From Calothrix parasitica NIES-267 (GTDB taxonomy: Bacteria > Cyanobacteriota > Cyanobacteriia > Cyanobacteriales > Nostocaceae): a stretch of 64,000 bases of DNA. The translations under genes were made by a program, and so were the position numbers. The notes beneath the pieces are model-generated. The model made no database searches, was not told the origin of the DNA, and saw nothing but the letters and a program-made list of their open reading frames with translations. Shown piece by piece: positions 45,715 to 53,841 of this stretch. The DNA lies in NCBI RefSeq assembly GCF_002368095.1, contig NZ_AP018227.1:8888336-8952335 (forward strand), read 5' to 3'. Within the stretch, counting starts at the first letter, position 1; each line of letters begins with the position of its first letter.

Positions 45715-45825
45715 AAAGACTTATCTTTATCAAGATAATCTAGTACATTACAGTTTTCACAGCTTATTTCCCCCTAGAAAATATTATTAATACCGTAATG
45801 CACCTTCAGTTCTGATTGCTAATAA

Positions 45826-46977
45826 TTAAGCGAGATTAATAATACCTTGGTCATCCAAAGTTATACTAGTAAAATCTCCAGAAACTTCACCTAATAGAGC
45901 ATTTGAGTCACTTGCTATTGATGTACTAGAAGCTGACCTCATTAATCCATCATTTGTGCTTGTACTCCTCTCGCTGGAAATTCCTTTTACAATTCCGGTA
46001 GAAAGTGTGACTTTACTAATCAAATCTCTACCAAAATCTTCAACTACGAATATGTTGAAACCATTTTTCTTTTGCTCGACATTATACTTTTCTCCATCAC
46101 CCAATTGAATTTGGTCTCCGAAGGAAAAATCGGTGATTTTAGCGAAATCTTTATTACCTAAATCATCGTAATAAGAACCAGATTCATCACCTAAAACAAA
46201 TTTATTTGAACCAGTTCCACCAGTTAAAACGTCTTTCTCTCTTATTCCAGGATTTTGTATTCCGGGGTCTGTACCTGTTAAAGTATCATCCCCTGAACCA
46301 CCAATTAAGGTGTCGTTTCCTAATTTTCCAATTAAACTATCGTTTCCACCATTCCCTGAGAGTTTGTTTTTACCACCATCACCGATAATCGAGTCGGAAT
46401 TCTCTGTACCTTCAACGTTGACGAAATTTTCAACTACGAATTCTACAGAACCACGTCCGGGAATGTCTTCTACTACTAACTTGTTTTTTGATAAATCGAT
46501 GGTGAAAAATACGGGACCTTTACCACTAGAACCATCAATAGTATTACCCTTTTTTGGTGCCCCTACTATTCTTTCTATCTCTTGAATTTGGCTTCCTTGA
46601 GTATTTCCATTACCAATTAATCCTTGAGGAAGTAGGGTAATCTTTTTTCCTAAGAGCGTATAGTCTAAAGTATCAAACCCATCACCACCACTGTATGTGT
46701 CGCTTCCTAAACTACCAAAAATAGTATCGTTACCACCCTTCGCTAAAACGAGGTCGTCTCCAGGGGTAGTATTTATTATATCTGGAAAATCGGTTCCAAC
46801 AATCCGATTTTGTAATGGAATTAACTCGTCAGTTGTTATTGCTGAATTTGTTAGTGTATCACCTTCTACTCTAATTGTTGCTTCAGGAGTTGGGCCACCA
46901 ATAGGAAAATCTGTTTCAACAGGAATTGGCTTATCTGTAGGATTTTCATCTATTTTGATGCTGTTTTGCTCTGTCAT
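45826..46977 (-). CDS. RTX-type calcium-binding repeat protein
   Basis: A 383-residue acidic protein with haemolysin-type nonapeptide repeats: AKGGNDTIFGSLGSDTYSGG near residue 80, and GNGGNDSLIGKLGNDTLIGG to GSGDDTLTG near 205-235, then a DVLTGGTGSNKFVLGD terminal unit. These bind calcium in a beta-roll and usually mark type I-secreted proteins; there is no N-terminal signal. The first 55 residues are Pro/Thr-rich. The C-terminal part has no enzyme motif I can name. No type I secretion genes are nearby. Confidence 0.87.
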   Translation of the reverse strand: MTEQNSIKIDENPTDKPIPVETDFPIGGPTPEATIRVEGDTLTNSAITTDELIPLQNRIVGTDFPDIINTTPGDDLVLAKGGNDTIFGSLGSDTYSGGDGFDTLDYTLLGKKITLLPQGLIGNGNTQGSQIQEIERIVGAPKKGNTIDGSSGKGPVFFTIDLSKNKLVVEDIPGRGSVEFVVENFVNVEGTENSDSIIGDGGKNKLSGNGGNDSLIGKLGNDTLIGGSGDDTLTGTDPGIQNPGIREKDVLTGGTGSNKFVLGDESGSYYDDLGNKDFAKITDFSFGDQIQLGDGEKYNVEQKKNGFNIFVVEDFGRDLISKVTLSTGIVKGISSERSTSTNDGLMRSASSTSIASDSNALLGEVSGDFTSITLDDQGIINLA

Positions 46978-47661
46978 AATATTTCTACCTGGTTAATTGA
47001 TACTTTGAAAGGAATATTCTTCTTTATTAATTTTTAGCTTTCTTTTTCGCTGATATTTAGGAAGGCTAAATTTCTAAAATTATCAAAATACAGCATAGAA
47101 ACCTCAGCTAAAGCTTCAGAATTTTTATTATCAATATGCTGTATATTTTTAAACTTCGCTATCAGCAAACACATAAATTATTTAAAAGAATAATCCTTTA
47201 TCATTTTCTCGTTTCTAAGACAATTTTTATCAGCAACTGTCTTGTCTTTATAAAAACTTTATACACATAATTACCAACCTATCTTTTTAAATACGTATGG
47301 AGTTAAGATAAGAGTTAGCGTTATAACAATCACTACAGTATTTATATAGAAAAACTTACTTAGAAAAATCTTCTCAATCTACTATATTTAGATAATTATT
47401 CCTGAAGAGTTAGGTCAAAAGATATATTTTTATCATTGTCTTCAAAATCACTCCAAAACACGGTTAATATATTTTTTAAAATAGATGTCGATTAAAGATA
47501 AATTATGTATCGAAAAATATGTATCGAAAAATTGCATAGAATGCATTTTATGTTAAGCCATTTAAGCAATAATATAAGCCCAATCCAAAATCCCGGACAC
47601 TTACTCATGGGGAAAACCCCTCAAGACCATAGTGTCCTCAAAATTGTAAACCTATAATCGA
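46978..47661. other. 684-bp gene-free region between divergent genes
   Basis: Very AT-rich, with the two promoters expected. The only structure I see is the dispersed element at 47582-47645. Confidence 0.55.
47582..47645 (-). repeat. Dispersed repeat with GGACAGT...ACTGTCC-like ends, copy 2
   Basis: Read on the minus strand it matches 4691-4752 (GAGGACA, GGTCTTG, CCATGAGTAA, GTCCGGGATTTTGGATT). It ends about 17 bp before the NDH-2-like start codon. Confidence 0.65.
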
Positions 47662-48939
47662 ATGACCTCTCAGAAACCAAGAGTTGTAATTATTGGTGCT
47701 GGTTTTGCTGGTGTAGAAGCTGCTAAAAAGCTGGGTAAGCATGGAGTCAACGTTTTATTGATTGACCGCCATAATTATCACACCTTTATTCCAATGCTTT
47801 ATCAAGTTGCCACCACCGTACTGTACCCCCATCAAATCATTTACCCCTTACGTCGCTTGTTCCGGGGTTTTCCCACAGTAAATTTTTTACAAGCTGATAT
47901 TAGAGAAGTTGATTTTGATAATCAAATTGTTTACGCCAATAATGTAGCAATTGATTATAGTTATTTAGTTATTGCTACGGGTAGTCAATCGCAATTTCTT
48001 GGTGTTACCGGAGCGCCAGAAAATAGTTTACCCATGAGGACTTTAACTGATGCGATCGCAATTCGGAATCAAGTTCTAAGTTGTTTCGAGCAAGCAGCTA
48101 AAGTTACCGATGAAAAAGCAAGAACACGGTCATTAACTTTTGTGATAGTAGGTGGTGGAGCAACCGGAGTCGAGTTAGCTGGTAGCTTAAACGAATTGAT
48201 TGATAGCGCTTTCAAAAAAGACTATCCCACCTTAAATTCCAATCAAGCACGAGTTATACTTTTGCAATCGGGAGAACAGTTATTTCCCAGTTATTCCCAA
48301 AAATTAGGGAACTACACCGAAAAATCGTTACGTCGTCAGGGAGTCAAAGTACACCTCAATTCCAAAGTCAACAAAGTCACCCCAGAAGCAGTTTATCTTG
48401 AAGACAACACCTCCATATTTACAGATACAGTAATTTGGACAGCGGGAGTATTAGCCGCAACACCAGAAACTAAACAATCAGTAAAAACCGCTGCAAAAGA
48501 TAAAGTAATTGTTGAGCAAACCTTACAGCTTTGCGGACATAAAAACGCATATGGTGTAGGAGACGTTTCCTACGTCGATAGTCAACAAAAATTCAACGGA
48601 GTAGCACAAGAAGCAATTCAACAGGGACAAACAGCAGCAGAAAATATCCTCCGACAAATCAAAGGTAAATCACCCCAAAACTTTGATTATTTTAATAAAG
48701 GACGCTTAGCAATAATTGGAAAACACGCAGGAATTGGTAAAATTGGTAAGTTTGAACTCAAAGGATTTATTGCTTGGTTCCTCTGGTTAGAAGTTCACTT
48801 ACTATATCTCCCCGGAATTCGTAACCGCTTGGGAGTCTTTTTTAATTGGTTGAAGTCTTATTTCTTTGGTGAAGGTGCATCGAGGATTATTATTTCTACA
48901 GCTAACAAGGAGCAGTTAACAGTTATCAGCGAACAGTAA
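47662..48939 (+). CDS. Type II NADH dehydrogenase-like flavoprotein
   Basis: A 425-residue FAD/NAD(P) oxidoreductase. FAD-binding GAGFAGVEAAKKL is at residues 12-24, the second dinucleotide site is VGGGATGVELAGSL, and GVGDV binds FAD near the C-terminus. The N-terminal NYHTFIPMLYQVAT motif is typical of NDH-2 enzymes, which pass electrons from NAD(P)H to quinones without pumping. The C-terminal amphipathic part (LKGFIAWFLWLEVHLLYLPG) would attach it to the membrane. The last ten residues (EQLTVISEQ) come from STRR DNA. Two DoxX genes and an AraC gene follow on the same strand. Confidence 0.87.
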   Translation: MTSQKPRVVIIGAGFAGVEAAKKLGKHGVNVLLIDRHNYHTFIPMLYQVATTVLYPHQIIYPLRRLFRGFPTVNFLQADIREVDFDNQIVYANNVAIDYSYLVIATGSQSQFLGVTGAPENSLPMRTLTDAIAIRNQVLSCFEQAAKVTDEKARTRSLTFVIVGGGATGVELAGSLNELIDSAFKKDYPTLNSNQARVILLQSGEQLFPSYSQKLGNYTEKSLRRQGVKVHLNSKVNKVTPEAVYLEDNTSIFTDTVIWTAGVLAATPETKQSVKTAAKDKVIVEQTLQLCGHKNAYGVGDVSYVDSQQKFNGVAQEAIQQGQTAAENILRQIKGKSPQNFDYFNKGRLAIIGKHAGIGKIGKFELKGFIAWFLWLEVHLLYLPGIRNRLGVFFNWLKSYFFGEGASRIIISTANKEQLTVISEQ

Positions 48940-49127
48940 ACAGTTAACAGTTAACAGTTGTTTTCATCGGTCGGATGTGGATCATCAGTTATTAGTTATT
49001 AGTTATTAGTTATTTCTAACTCCTTCCTAACTCCTAACTCCTAACTTCTAGCTCCTAATTAAATAAAAGCATCCGTTGCTAAAAATATCCGTTGTAAAAA
49101 TCTAAAATCTAAAATCTAAAATTCATT

Positions 49128-49565
49128 ATGGGCTTCAAAAGATATATTCCGCTGATTGGTAGAGCTTTTCTTGCAGCAATTTTTCTGAAAGCTGCTGTTG
49201 CTAATACCCTTGGTTTTTCCGGTATTGTAGAAATGATGACCAATAAAGGTTTACCCCTACCGCAATTATTGCTTATGGGTAATATTTTCTGTACTTTAGT
49301 TGGTGGACTTTCAATTTTATTCGGCTTTAAAGCACGTATAGGAGCAATTTTATTAATTATATTTTTAGTTCCGACAACATTTGTTTTTCATAATGCTTTT
49401 GCTGACTCACAAGAATTGAATGCATTTCTGAAAAACTTTGGTTTAGTCGGTGCAATGTTGTTCATATATTATTATGGAACTGGGCCGGTTAGCTTAGATG
49501 CAGCATCTGCTACTAATGATTATGATGATACTTATGTGACAGAGGTAGATAGGAGAAATGTATAA
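49128..49565 (+). CDS. DoxX family membrane protein 1
   Basis: A 145-residue inner-membrane protein with four hydrophobic segments and the DoxX/SURF4-like pattern (IGRAFLAAIFLKAAV, then NIFCTLVGGLSILFGFKARIGAILL, then FLKNFGLVGAMLFIYYYGTGPVSLD). DoxX proteins are linked to quinone- or thiol-dependent redox processes. The stop overlaps the next DoxX gene by eight bases. It is preceded by tandem TCTAAAA repeats. Confidence 0.85.
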   Translation: MGFKRYIPLIGRAFLAAIFLKAAVANTLGFSGIVEMMTNKGLPLPQLLLMGNIFCTLVGGLSILFGFKARIGAILLIIFLVPTTFVFHNAFADSQELNAFLKNFGLVGAMLFIYYYGTGPVSLDAASATNDYDDTYVTEVDRRNV

Positions 49566-49992
49566 TCCCAAAGTTCAATTACGTAACTCCGATATTGTTC
49601 TAGCTTATACTTTTCTACGGCTAGTTTTTGGTATCAATATGTTTGTACATGGCTTAGTTAGACTTCCTAATATATCTGGTTTTGTCGATTCCCAAGTAGG
49701 TCTTTATAAAGATATTGCGATTCCTCCATTATTAATAGCTGGTCCTGCTTATTTAATTCCAATTGTAGAATTTGCTGTAGGTATATTATTAATTCTGGGA
49801 CTACAAACTCGTAAAGCTTTAATAGCTAATTTTCTGTTAATGATGACTCTAATGTTCGGAGTTTGTTTATTGCAGAAATGGGATATAGCAGGTTCGCAAT
49901 TGATTTATAACATCATCTTATTTATTCTGCTGGCTGGTTGTAGTTTTAATTTGATTTCTGTTGATAACTGGTTAAGCAGAAGAAAAAGTTAG
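49558..49992 (+). CDS. DoxX family membrane protein 2
   Basis: A 144-residue four-helix membrane protein related to the preceding gene (LRLVFGINMFVHGLVRLPN, then PAYLIPIVEFAVGILLILGLQTRKALIANF). The ATG lies inside the end of DoxX 1, so the pair is translationally coupled and may form a heteromer. The AraC 2 gene follows 76 bp downstream. Confidence 0.85.
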   Translation: MYNPKVQLRNSDIVLAYTFLRLVFGINMFVHGLVRLPNISGFVDSQVGLYKDIAIPPLLIAGPAYLIPIVEFAVGILLILGLQTRKALIANFLLMMTLMFGVCLLQKWDIAGSQLIYNIILFILLAGCSFNLISVDNWLSRRKS

Positions 49993-50068
49993 AAATTAGA
50001 AGTTAGGAGTTAGGAATTACATTCAAATGAGAATTGGTAGTTAATAATTGACTACCCATATCCGACCG

Positions 50069-50944
50069 ATGAAAATTGACTTTAACTCTCAAAATAATAA
50101 ATCACCAATTAATCTTTCTCCAATTATTTCTAGTACCGATAAAGGATGGAATAATATTGGTGTGGGATATTATTCTTTACCCGCGAATGAAACTCCTGAA
50201 ATAAGCTTTTCACAACATGTAATCGCGGTTCACGTTGATAAATACCCGATTAAAGGAGAAAGAATATTAGAAGGACGTGTCGTCAAAGAAACTTATACCA
50301 ACGGGAAGATTGCTATTTATCCCGCAAATGTAATTCAAGCAATGAATTGGGATAAAAGAATTGAGTTTATTAATCTTTCTCTCGAACACAAGTTTATAGA
50401 AAATTGCGCTGACACAATCTACAGTAATAATATTGAAATTTTACCGCAGTTTGCTATTGAAGACCCAGTAATTTATAGCCTGGGATTAGCATTAAAAACA
50501 GAAGTTGAATCAGATAATAACGGAAATCTTCTTTACGCTGAATCCGCAGCGACCATGTTAGCCGTTCATATTCTAAGACATTACGCGGTACAAAAGCCTG
50601 TTGTGAATAATTTTGTAGGTGGAATACCTCGGTTTAAATTAAAATTAGTGATTAATTATATTAACGATAATTTAGACCAGGATTTCGGCTTGATTCAACT
50701 TGCTCGATTAATTAATATAAGTCCAAATCACTTCATTCGTTTATTCAAACGGTCTATTGGAGTAACACCATATCAATATGTACTTGAATGTCGAATCAAT
50801 AAAGCAAAACAGTTATTGAAGAATCAGAAATTAACTATTACAGAAATATCTCATCAGCTTGGATTTTACGACCAAAGTCGTTTTACCAATACATTTCGCA
50901 AACGTGTGGGAATTACACCTAAAAAATATCGAGATAATTTATAA
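50069..50944 (+). CDS. AraC family transcriptional regulator 2
   Basis: I prefer the ATG at 50069 (MKIDFNSQN) over a TTG at 50048. The 291-residue protein has a cupin-like N-terminal domain and two AraC helix-turn-helix motifs (FGLIQLARLINISPNHFIRLFKR; LTITEISHQLGFYDQSRFTNTFRK) ending in VGITPKKY. It is similar in layout to AraC 1 (27694-28554). Being last in the NDH-2/DoxX set, it may regulate that set in response to a small molecule. Confidence 0.9.
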   Translation: MKIDFNSQNNKSPINLSPIISSTDKGWNNIGVGYYSLPANETPEISFSQHVIAVHVDKYPIKGERILEGRVVKETYTNGKIAIYPANVIQAMNWDKRIEFINLSLEHKFIENCADTIYSNNIEILPQFAIEDPVIYSLGLALKTEVESDNNGNLLYAESAATMLAVHILRHYAVQKPVVNNFVGGIPRFKLKLVINYINDNLDQDFGLIQLARLINISPNHFIRLFKRSIGVTPYQYVLECRINKAKQLLKNQKLTITEISHQLGFYDQSRFTNTFRKRVGITPKKYRDNL

Positions 50945-51047
50945 ATATCCCTGTCCTTAAGTAAAAGATTTCAGGATATAAATACCCCTCTTCTTAATTA
51001 AGAGATTTCGTCGGGATAGTTTGTAAATATCCCTCCTCTTAATAAGG

Positions 51048-51210
51048 CTACCGTGTACACAGAAGTACTCTCAGCATACATTTTAGGGATTTTAACCCTT
51101 TTAAATCGTCATTGCTTCGCTTCGCTCGCAATGACAGGTTTTGAGCTATTTTTATCTGAATCCAAAAGCCGCTTCCAGGTAGGATTTTAAGACTTGTGTA
51201 TACACCGTAG
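51048..51210. mobile_element. MITE with Tn5-like inverted ends and 10-bp target duplication
   Basis: A 163-bp element. Terminal inverted repeats CTACCGTGTACACAGAAGT and (reverse complement of the right end) CTACGGTGTATACACAAGT match at about 16 of 19-20 positions. It is flanked by identical 10-bp direct repeats CTTAATAAGG (51038-51047 and 51211-51220). The TATACACAAGT end equals the tip of the Tn5 outer end, suggesting mobilisation by an IS4/IS50-type transposase. It carries no gene and contains a GTCATTGC hairpin repeat (51108-51135). It interrupts a CCTCTTAATAAGGAGAGG palindrome. Confidence 0.82.
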
Positions 51211-51347
51211 CTTAATAAGGAGAGGGGAAGGGTGAAGTTTTCCATGCAGATGAAAAACGCGATTATTGACAATTTTTGATTATAATTAGCAAGATTTTAT
51301 TGAATAAAGCTTTGTATTCTAATTTTGTTCTTAGTTAGAGAAAAAAG

Positions 51348-51740
51348 ATGAATACAAAACAAACACATCAAATCTTAATTCTGATACTTTTAATTATTAA
51401 TATAGTAATTACAGCTTTTCACTATACAGATAATTTTATCAACTTTTCCAACTATCCAGCCCCCGAATGGATGACTCCTCAAAGCGTTTATCAATCTTGG
51501 ATTATACTGACTATTATTGGAATCACTGGTTATATTTTTTATTGCAAAAATAATTTATGGTTAGGTTATATTTGTCTAAGCATTTATTCCTTAACTGGTA
51601 TGTTAAGTCCGGGACACTATGTGTTTCAAACGACCGAAACTTTTTCGTTAAAAATGCACAGTTTCATTTGGTTCGATTTTATTGCAGGTATTTCAATGCT
51701 TAGTTTTATAATCTGGTCGGGATTATTTCTCAAGGAGTGA
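51348..51740 (+). CDS. Small membrane protein of unknown function
   Basis: A 130-residue protein with four hydrophobic segments (about 8-24, 48-66, 70-88, 106-127). I do not recognise the family. Conserved-looking features are aromatic and His residues near helix ends (YQSWII, LSPGHYVF, KMHSFIWFDF). The next gene overlaps it by four bases (GTGA), so they form a coupled pair that may make a complex. Confidence 0.65.
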   Translation: MNTKQTHQILILILLIINIVITAFHYTDNFINFSNYPAPEWMTPQSVYQSWIILTIIGITGYIFYCKNNLWLGYICLSIYSLTGMLSPGHYVFQTTETFSLKMHSFIWFDFIAGISMLSFIIWSGLFLKE

Positions 51741-52201
51741 AAACAAATAGTAAATCAGTAAAATCAGAAATATTTAGCAATTTAAATATGTTGGCAGAAT
51801 TAGCTATCGGAATCACCCTTGCTGGATTAACTGTTTTAGTAGCTCAAGCTCTACCCCCGGAAATCCATCATAAAATCTACGCAGTTGCTTTAATTCTTGC
51901 TGCTTCAATTTATGTCGGTTTTTCCTTTTCGAGTCAACATAACACGTGGATATTTACCGAAACTATAGGGGTAATTATATTCAGCGTAATTGCTTTTCTC
52001 GGAGTAAAATTTTCACCTTGGTTTTTAGCGATGGGATGGCTAACTCATCCAGCTTGGGATTTATTTATTGATAACCATAAATTAAATATATTTGTTCCTC
52101 ACTGGTATCCGACAGTTTGTATTGGCTACGACATAATGATTGCTTTGTGTATTGCTTGGAAATGTATCAAAACGAAAGAAAACAGTCACTTTAGCCATTA
52201 A
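51737..52201 (+). CDS. Small membrane protein, partner of the preceding gene
   Basis: Read from a GTG overlapping the previous stop, 154 residues; an ATG at 51788 would give a 137-residue version. An AAGGAG sits directly next to the GTG, which is closer than usual, so the start is uncertain. There are four or five hydrophobic segments (LAELAIGITLAGLTVLVAQAL and others) and a WLTHPAWDLFIDNHKLN loop with several His/Asp residues. The family is not recognised. Confidence 0.6.
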   Translation: MKTNSKSVKSEIFSNLNMLAELAIGITLAGLTVLVAQALPPEIHHKIYAVALILAASIYVGFSFSSQHNTWIFTETIGVIIFSVIAFLGVKFSPWFLAMGWLTHPAWDLFIDNHKLNIFVPHWYPTVCIGYDIMIALCIAWKCIKTKENSHFSH

Positions 52202-52332
52202 TTTCCGGATTTATGATGTAAGTATAATTAAATCAAAAATCTGGATTTATTATCGCAAATAGTATTTTTTATACTTTATTATCAAAAAAGCACCAAGTAT
52301 TATTAGTGTAAATTAACACTTTATTAGCATAC

Positions 52333-52905
52333 ATGAAATTAGTACCAAAAGTGTTGCTAATTACACTAGTAGCTTCGGTTTTTGGAATGGTTGGATTCAA
52401 CCAAGTTTTGTTATCTGAAGATAAAAGTTTTTCAGATTCATCTCTAATAATCGAAAAAGCGACCCTTGATGATTCGATAACACTTTTGTTACCACAGGTG
52501 ATTGTAGAATTAAAGCAAGGAAAGCCAAAATATGGATGGCTGACCCAATTCAATTCTCCAAAAAAAGAACTTCAAATCACTTGGAACGGTAATTATCAGA
52601 AGATAAATTTTAAGGATATTAAAAAGTTGAAATTTGTCATTGGTAAACCACCATTTTCTTCTCCTGACATTTTAGTGAGGAACGAAAAACAATTATCTGA
52701 AGTAAAGCAGGAAACTTGGGTAGGAGTTCCTACAAAAGATTTTCAGTTACAAAAAGATAGAACAGATAAAGCTACAATAAAACTAACCAACTCTATACTT
52801 GCTAATTCTCAGCAGTTTGTATTTGGTAACAGCTATGTAATAGAAGCTATAGAGTTTGATGAATCTTTAGGGAAAATGACCATGCAAGTATTTTTACATA
52901 TCTAA
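52333..52905 (+). CDS. Tandem paralogue A: signal/anchor form without lipobox cysteine
   Basis: A 190-residue protein. Its N-terminus (MKLVPKVLLITLVASVFGMVGFNQ) aligns with the lipoprotein signal of the next gene, but the lipobox Cys is Phe here (VGFN instead of SGCN). The rest aligns along its length: QVIVELKQGKPKYGWLTQFN, FKDIKKLKFVIGKP, and a terminal VIEAIEFDESLGKMTMQV. The family is unknown. It is likely a periplasmic protein held by an uncleaved or type I-cleaved signal. A terminator follows. Confidence 0.7.
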   Translation: MKLVPKVLLITLVASVFGMVGFNQVLLSEDKSFSDSSLIIEKATLDDSITLLLPQVIVELKQGKPKYGWLTQFNSPKKELQITWNGNYQKINFKDIKKLKFVIGKPPFSSPDILVRNEKQLSEVKQETWVGVPTKDFQLQKDRTDKATIKLTNSILANSQQFVFGNSYVIEAIEFDESLGKMTMQVFLHI

Positions 52906-52934
52906 CCAATACTTGAAATTATTTGAGATATTAG

Positions 52935-52967
52935 GAAACCTAGTTTTATCAAAAAGCTGGGTTTTTT
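52935..52967 (+). terminator. Rho-independent terminator after paralogue A
   Basis: AAACCTAG pairs with CTGGGTTT across an AT loop and is followed by a T-rich run (TTTTTTAGTTTTTG). Confidence 0.7.
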
Positions 52968-53108
52968 AGTTTTTGTTTTAACTAATTGAATTTGAATATA
53001 CTGAATTTATATAAAATTACTGTTTTCTTCTTATTTCTCAACTTGCTATACCTTAAATCAAAAAAAATTGAAGTATTATGAATATACAATAACACTTAGG
53101 TTAGATAC

Positions 53109-53681
53109 ATGAAAGTATTATCTAAAGTGTTGCTAATTACATTATTAGCTACAATTTTCGGGCTGTCTGGATGCAACAAGAGTAAGGTATCCGAAGTTAA
53201 ACCGTCTGCAATTCCATTATCTGTAATAAAACCGTCTGCTGTTGACAAGTCTGTTACGGTTATTTTTCCGCAAAAGGCAAATATTAAGTTAGTTAGAGGA
53301 GAGTCTAAAATAGGATGGGTGAATATTAATTTACAAGCTAAACAAGTTGAAGTTAGCTTGAATAATGATTCTGAAATAATTGATTTTAACCGAATTCAAA
53401 AGGTTAATTTTGATTTAAATCGAGCAACTTTCAACAGTAGCGATATTGTAATTGAGGGTGAAGAATCATCTAATTATGTACGGGATTATTTGAAAAATAT
53501 TCCTGTAACTAATTTTAATTTACAACAAGAAACGGGTGAAGTTAGAGTAAAACTGAATAATTCTGTATCGAATCAAATTTCTGTTGTCCGAGACGGTATT
53601 TATATAGTCGAAGAAATAGTTTTTGATGAGTCTTCACAAAAGATGACTTTAAAAGTCTTGTGTTGCACAGCTATCGGATAA
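53109..53681 (+). CDS. Tandem paralogue B: lipoprotein of unknown function
   Basis: A 190-residue lipoprotein with lipobox LSGC (C22). It is a diverged paralogue of the gene 200 bp upstream: the start MKVLSKVLLITLLATIFG, the middle KLVRGESKIGWVNI with its following beta-strand pattern, and the end YIVEEIVFDESSQKMTLKV match. The function is unknown. It has its own intergenic region and probably its own promoter. Confidence 0.75.
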   Translation: MKVLSKVLLITLLATIFGLSGCNKSKVSEVKPSAIPLSVIKPSAVDKSVTVIFPQKANIKLVRGESKIGWVNINLQAKQVEVSLNNDSEIIDFNRIQKVNFDLNRATFNSSDIVIEGEESSNYVRDYLKNIPVTNFNLQQETGEVRVKLNNSVSNQISVVRDGIYIVEEIVFDESSQKMTLKVLCCTAIG

Positions 53682-53718
53682 AGTTAACTTAGTTAATTGG
53701 GTTAACTAAATAATAATG

Positions 53719-53742
53719 TAGAGACGTAGCACTGCTACGTCT
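53719..53742. repeat. GAGACGTAGCANTGCTACGTCTC palindrome, copy 3
   Basis: GTAGAGACGTAGC and GCTACGTCTT are inverted around AC, followed by a T-rich tail, so it may also end transcription of paralogue B. Confidence 0.7.
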
Positions 53743-53841
53743 TATTTCTTAGTTCATAGTAAATAATATGCATTTTTACCACGAACTTTTTGCTTTAGTT
53801 AATTATTTCATGTCCAATTACCAATTGCCAATTCCCAATTT

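Noticed and set aside
45557..45790. Plus-strand open frame after Uma2
   Set aside because: It is read through the nested palindromic element and has repeat-type composition.
51048..51272. Minus-strand open frame of 74 codons
   Set aside because: It coincides with the MITE and its palindromic target; no gene is needed to explain it.
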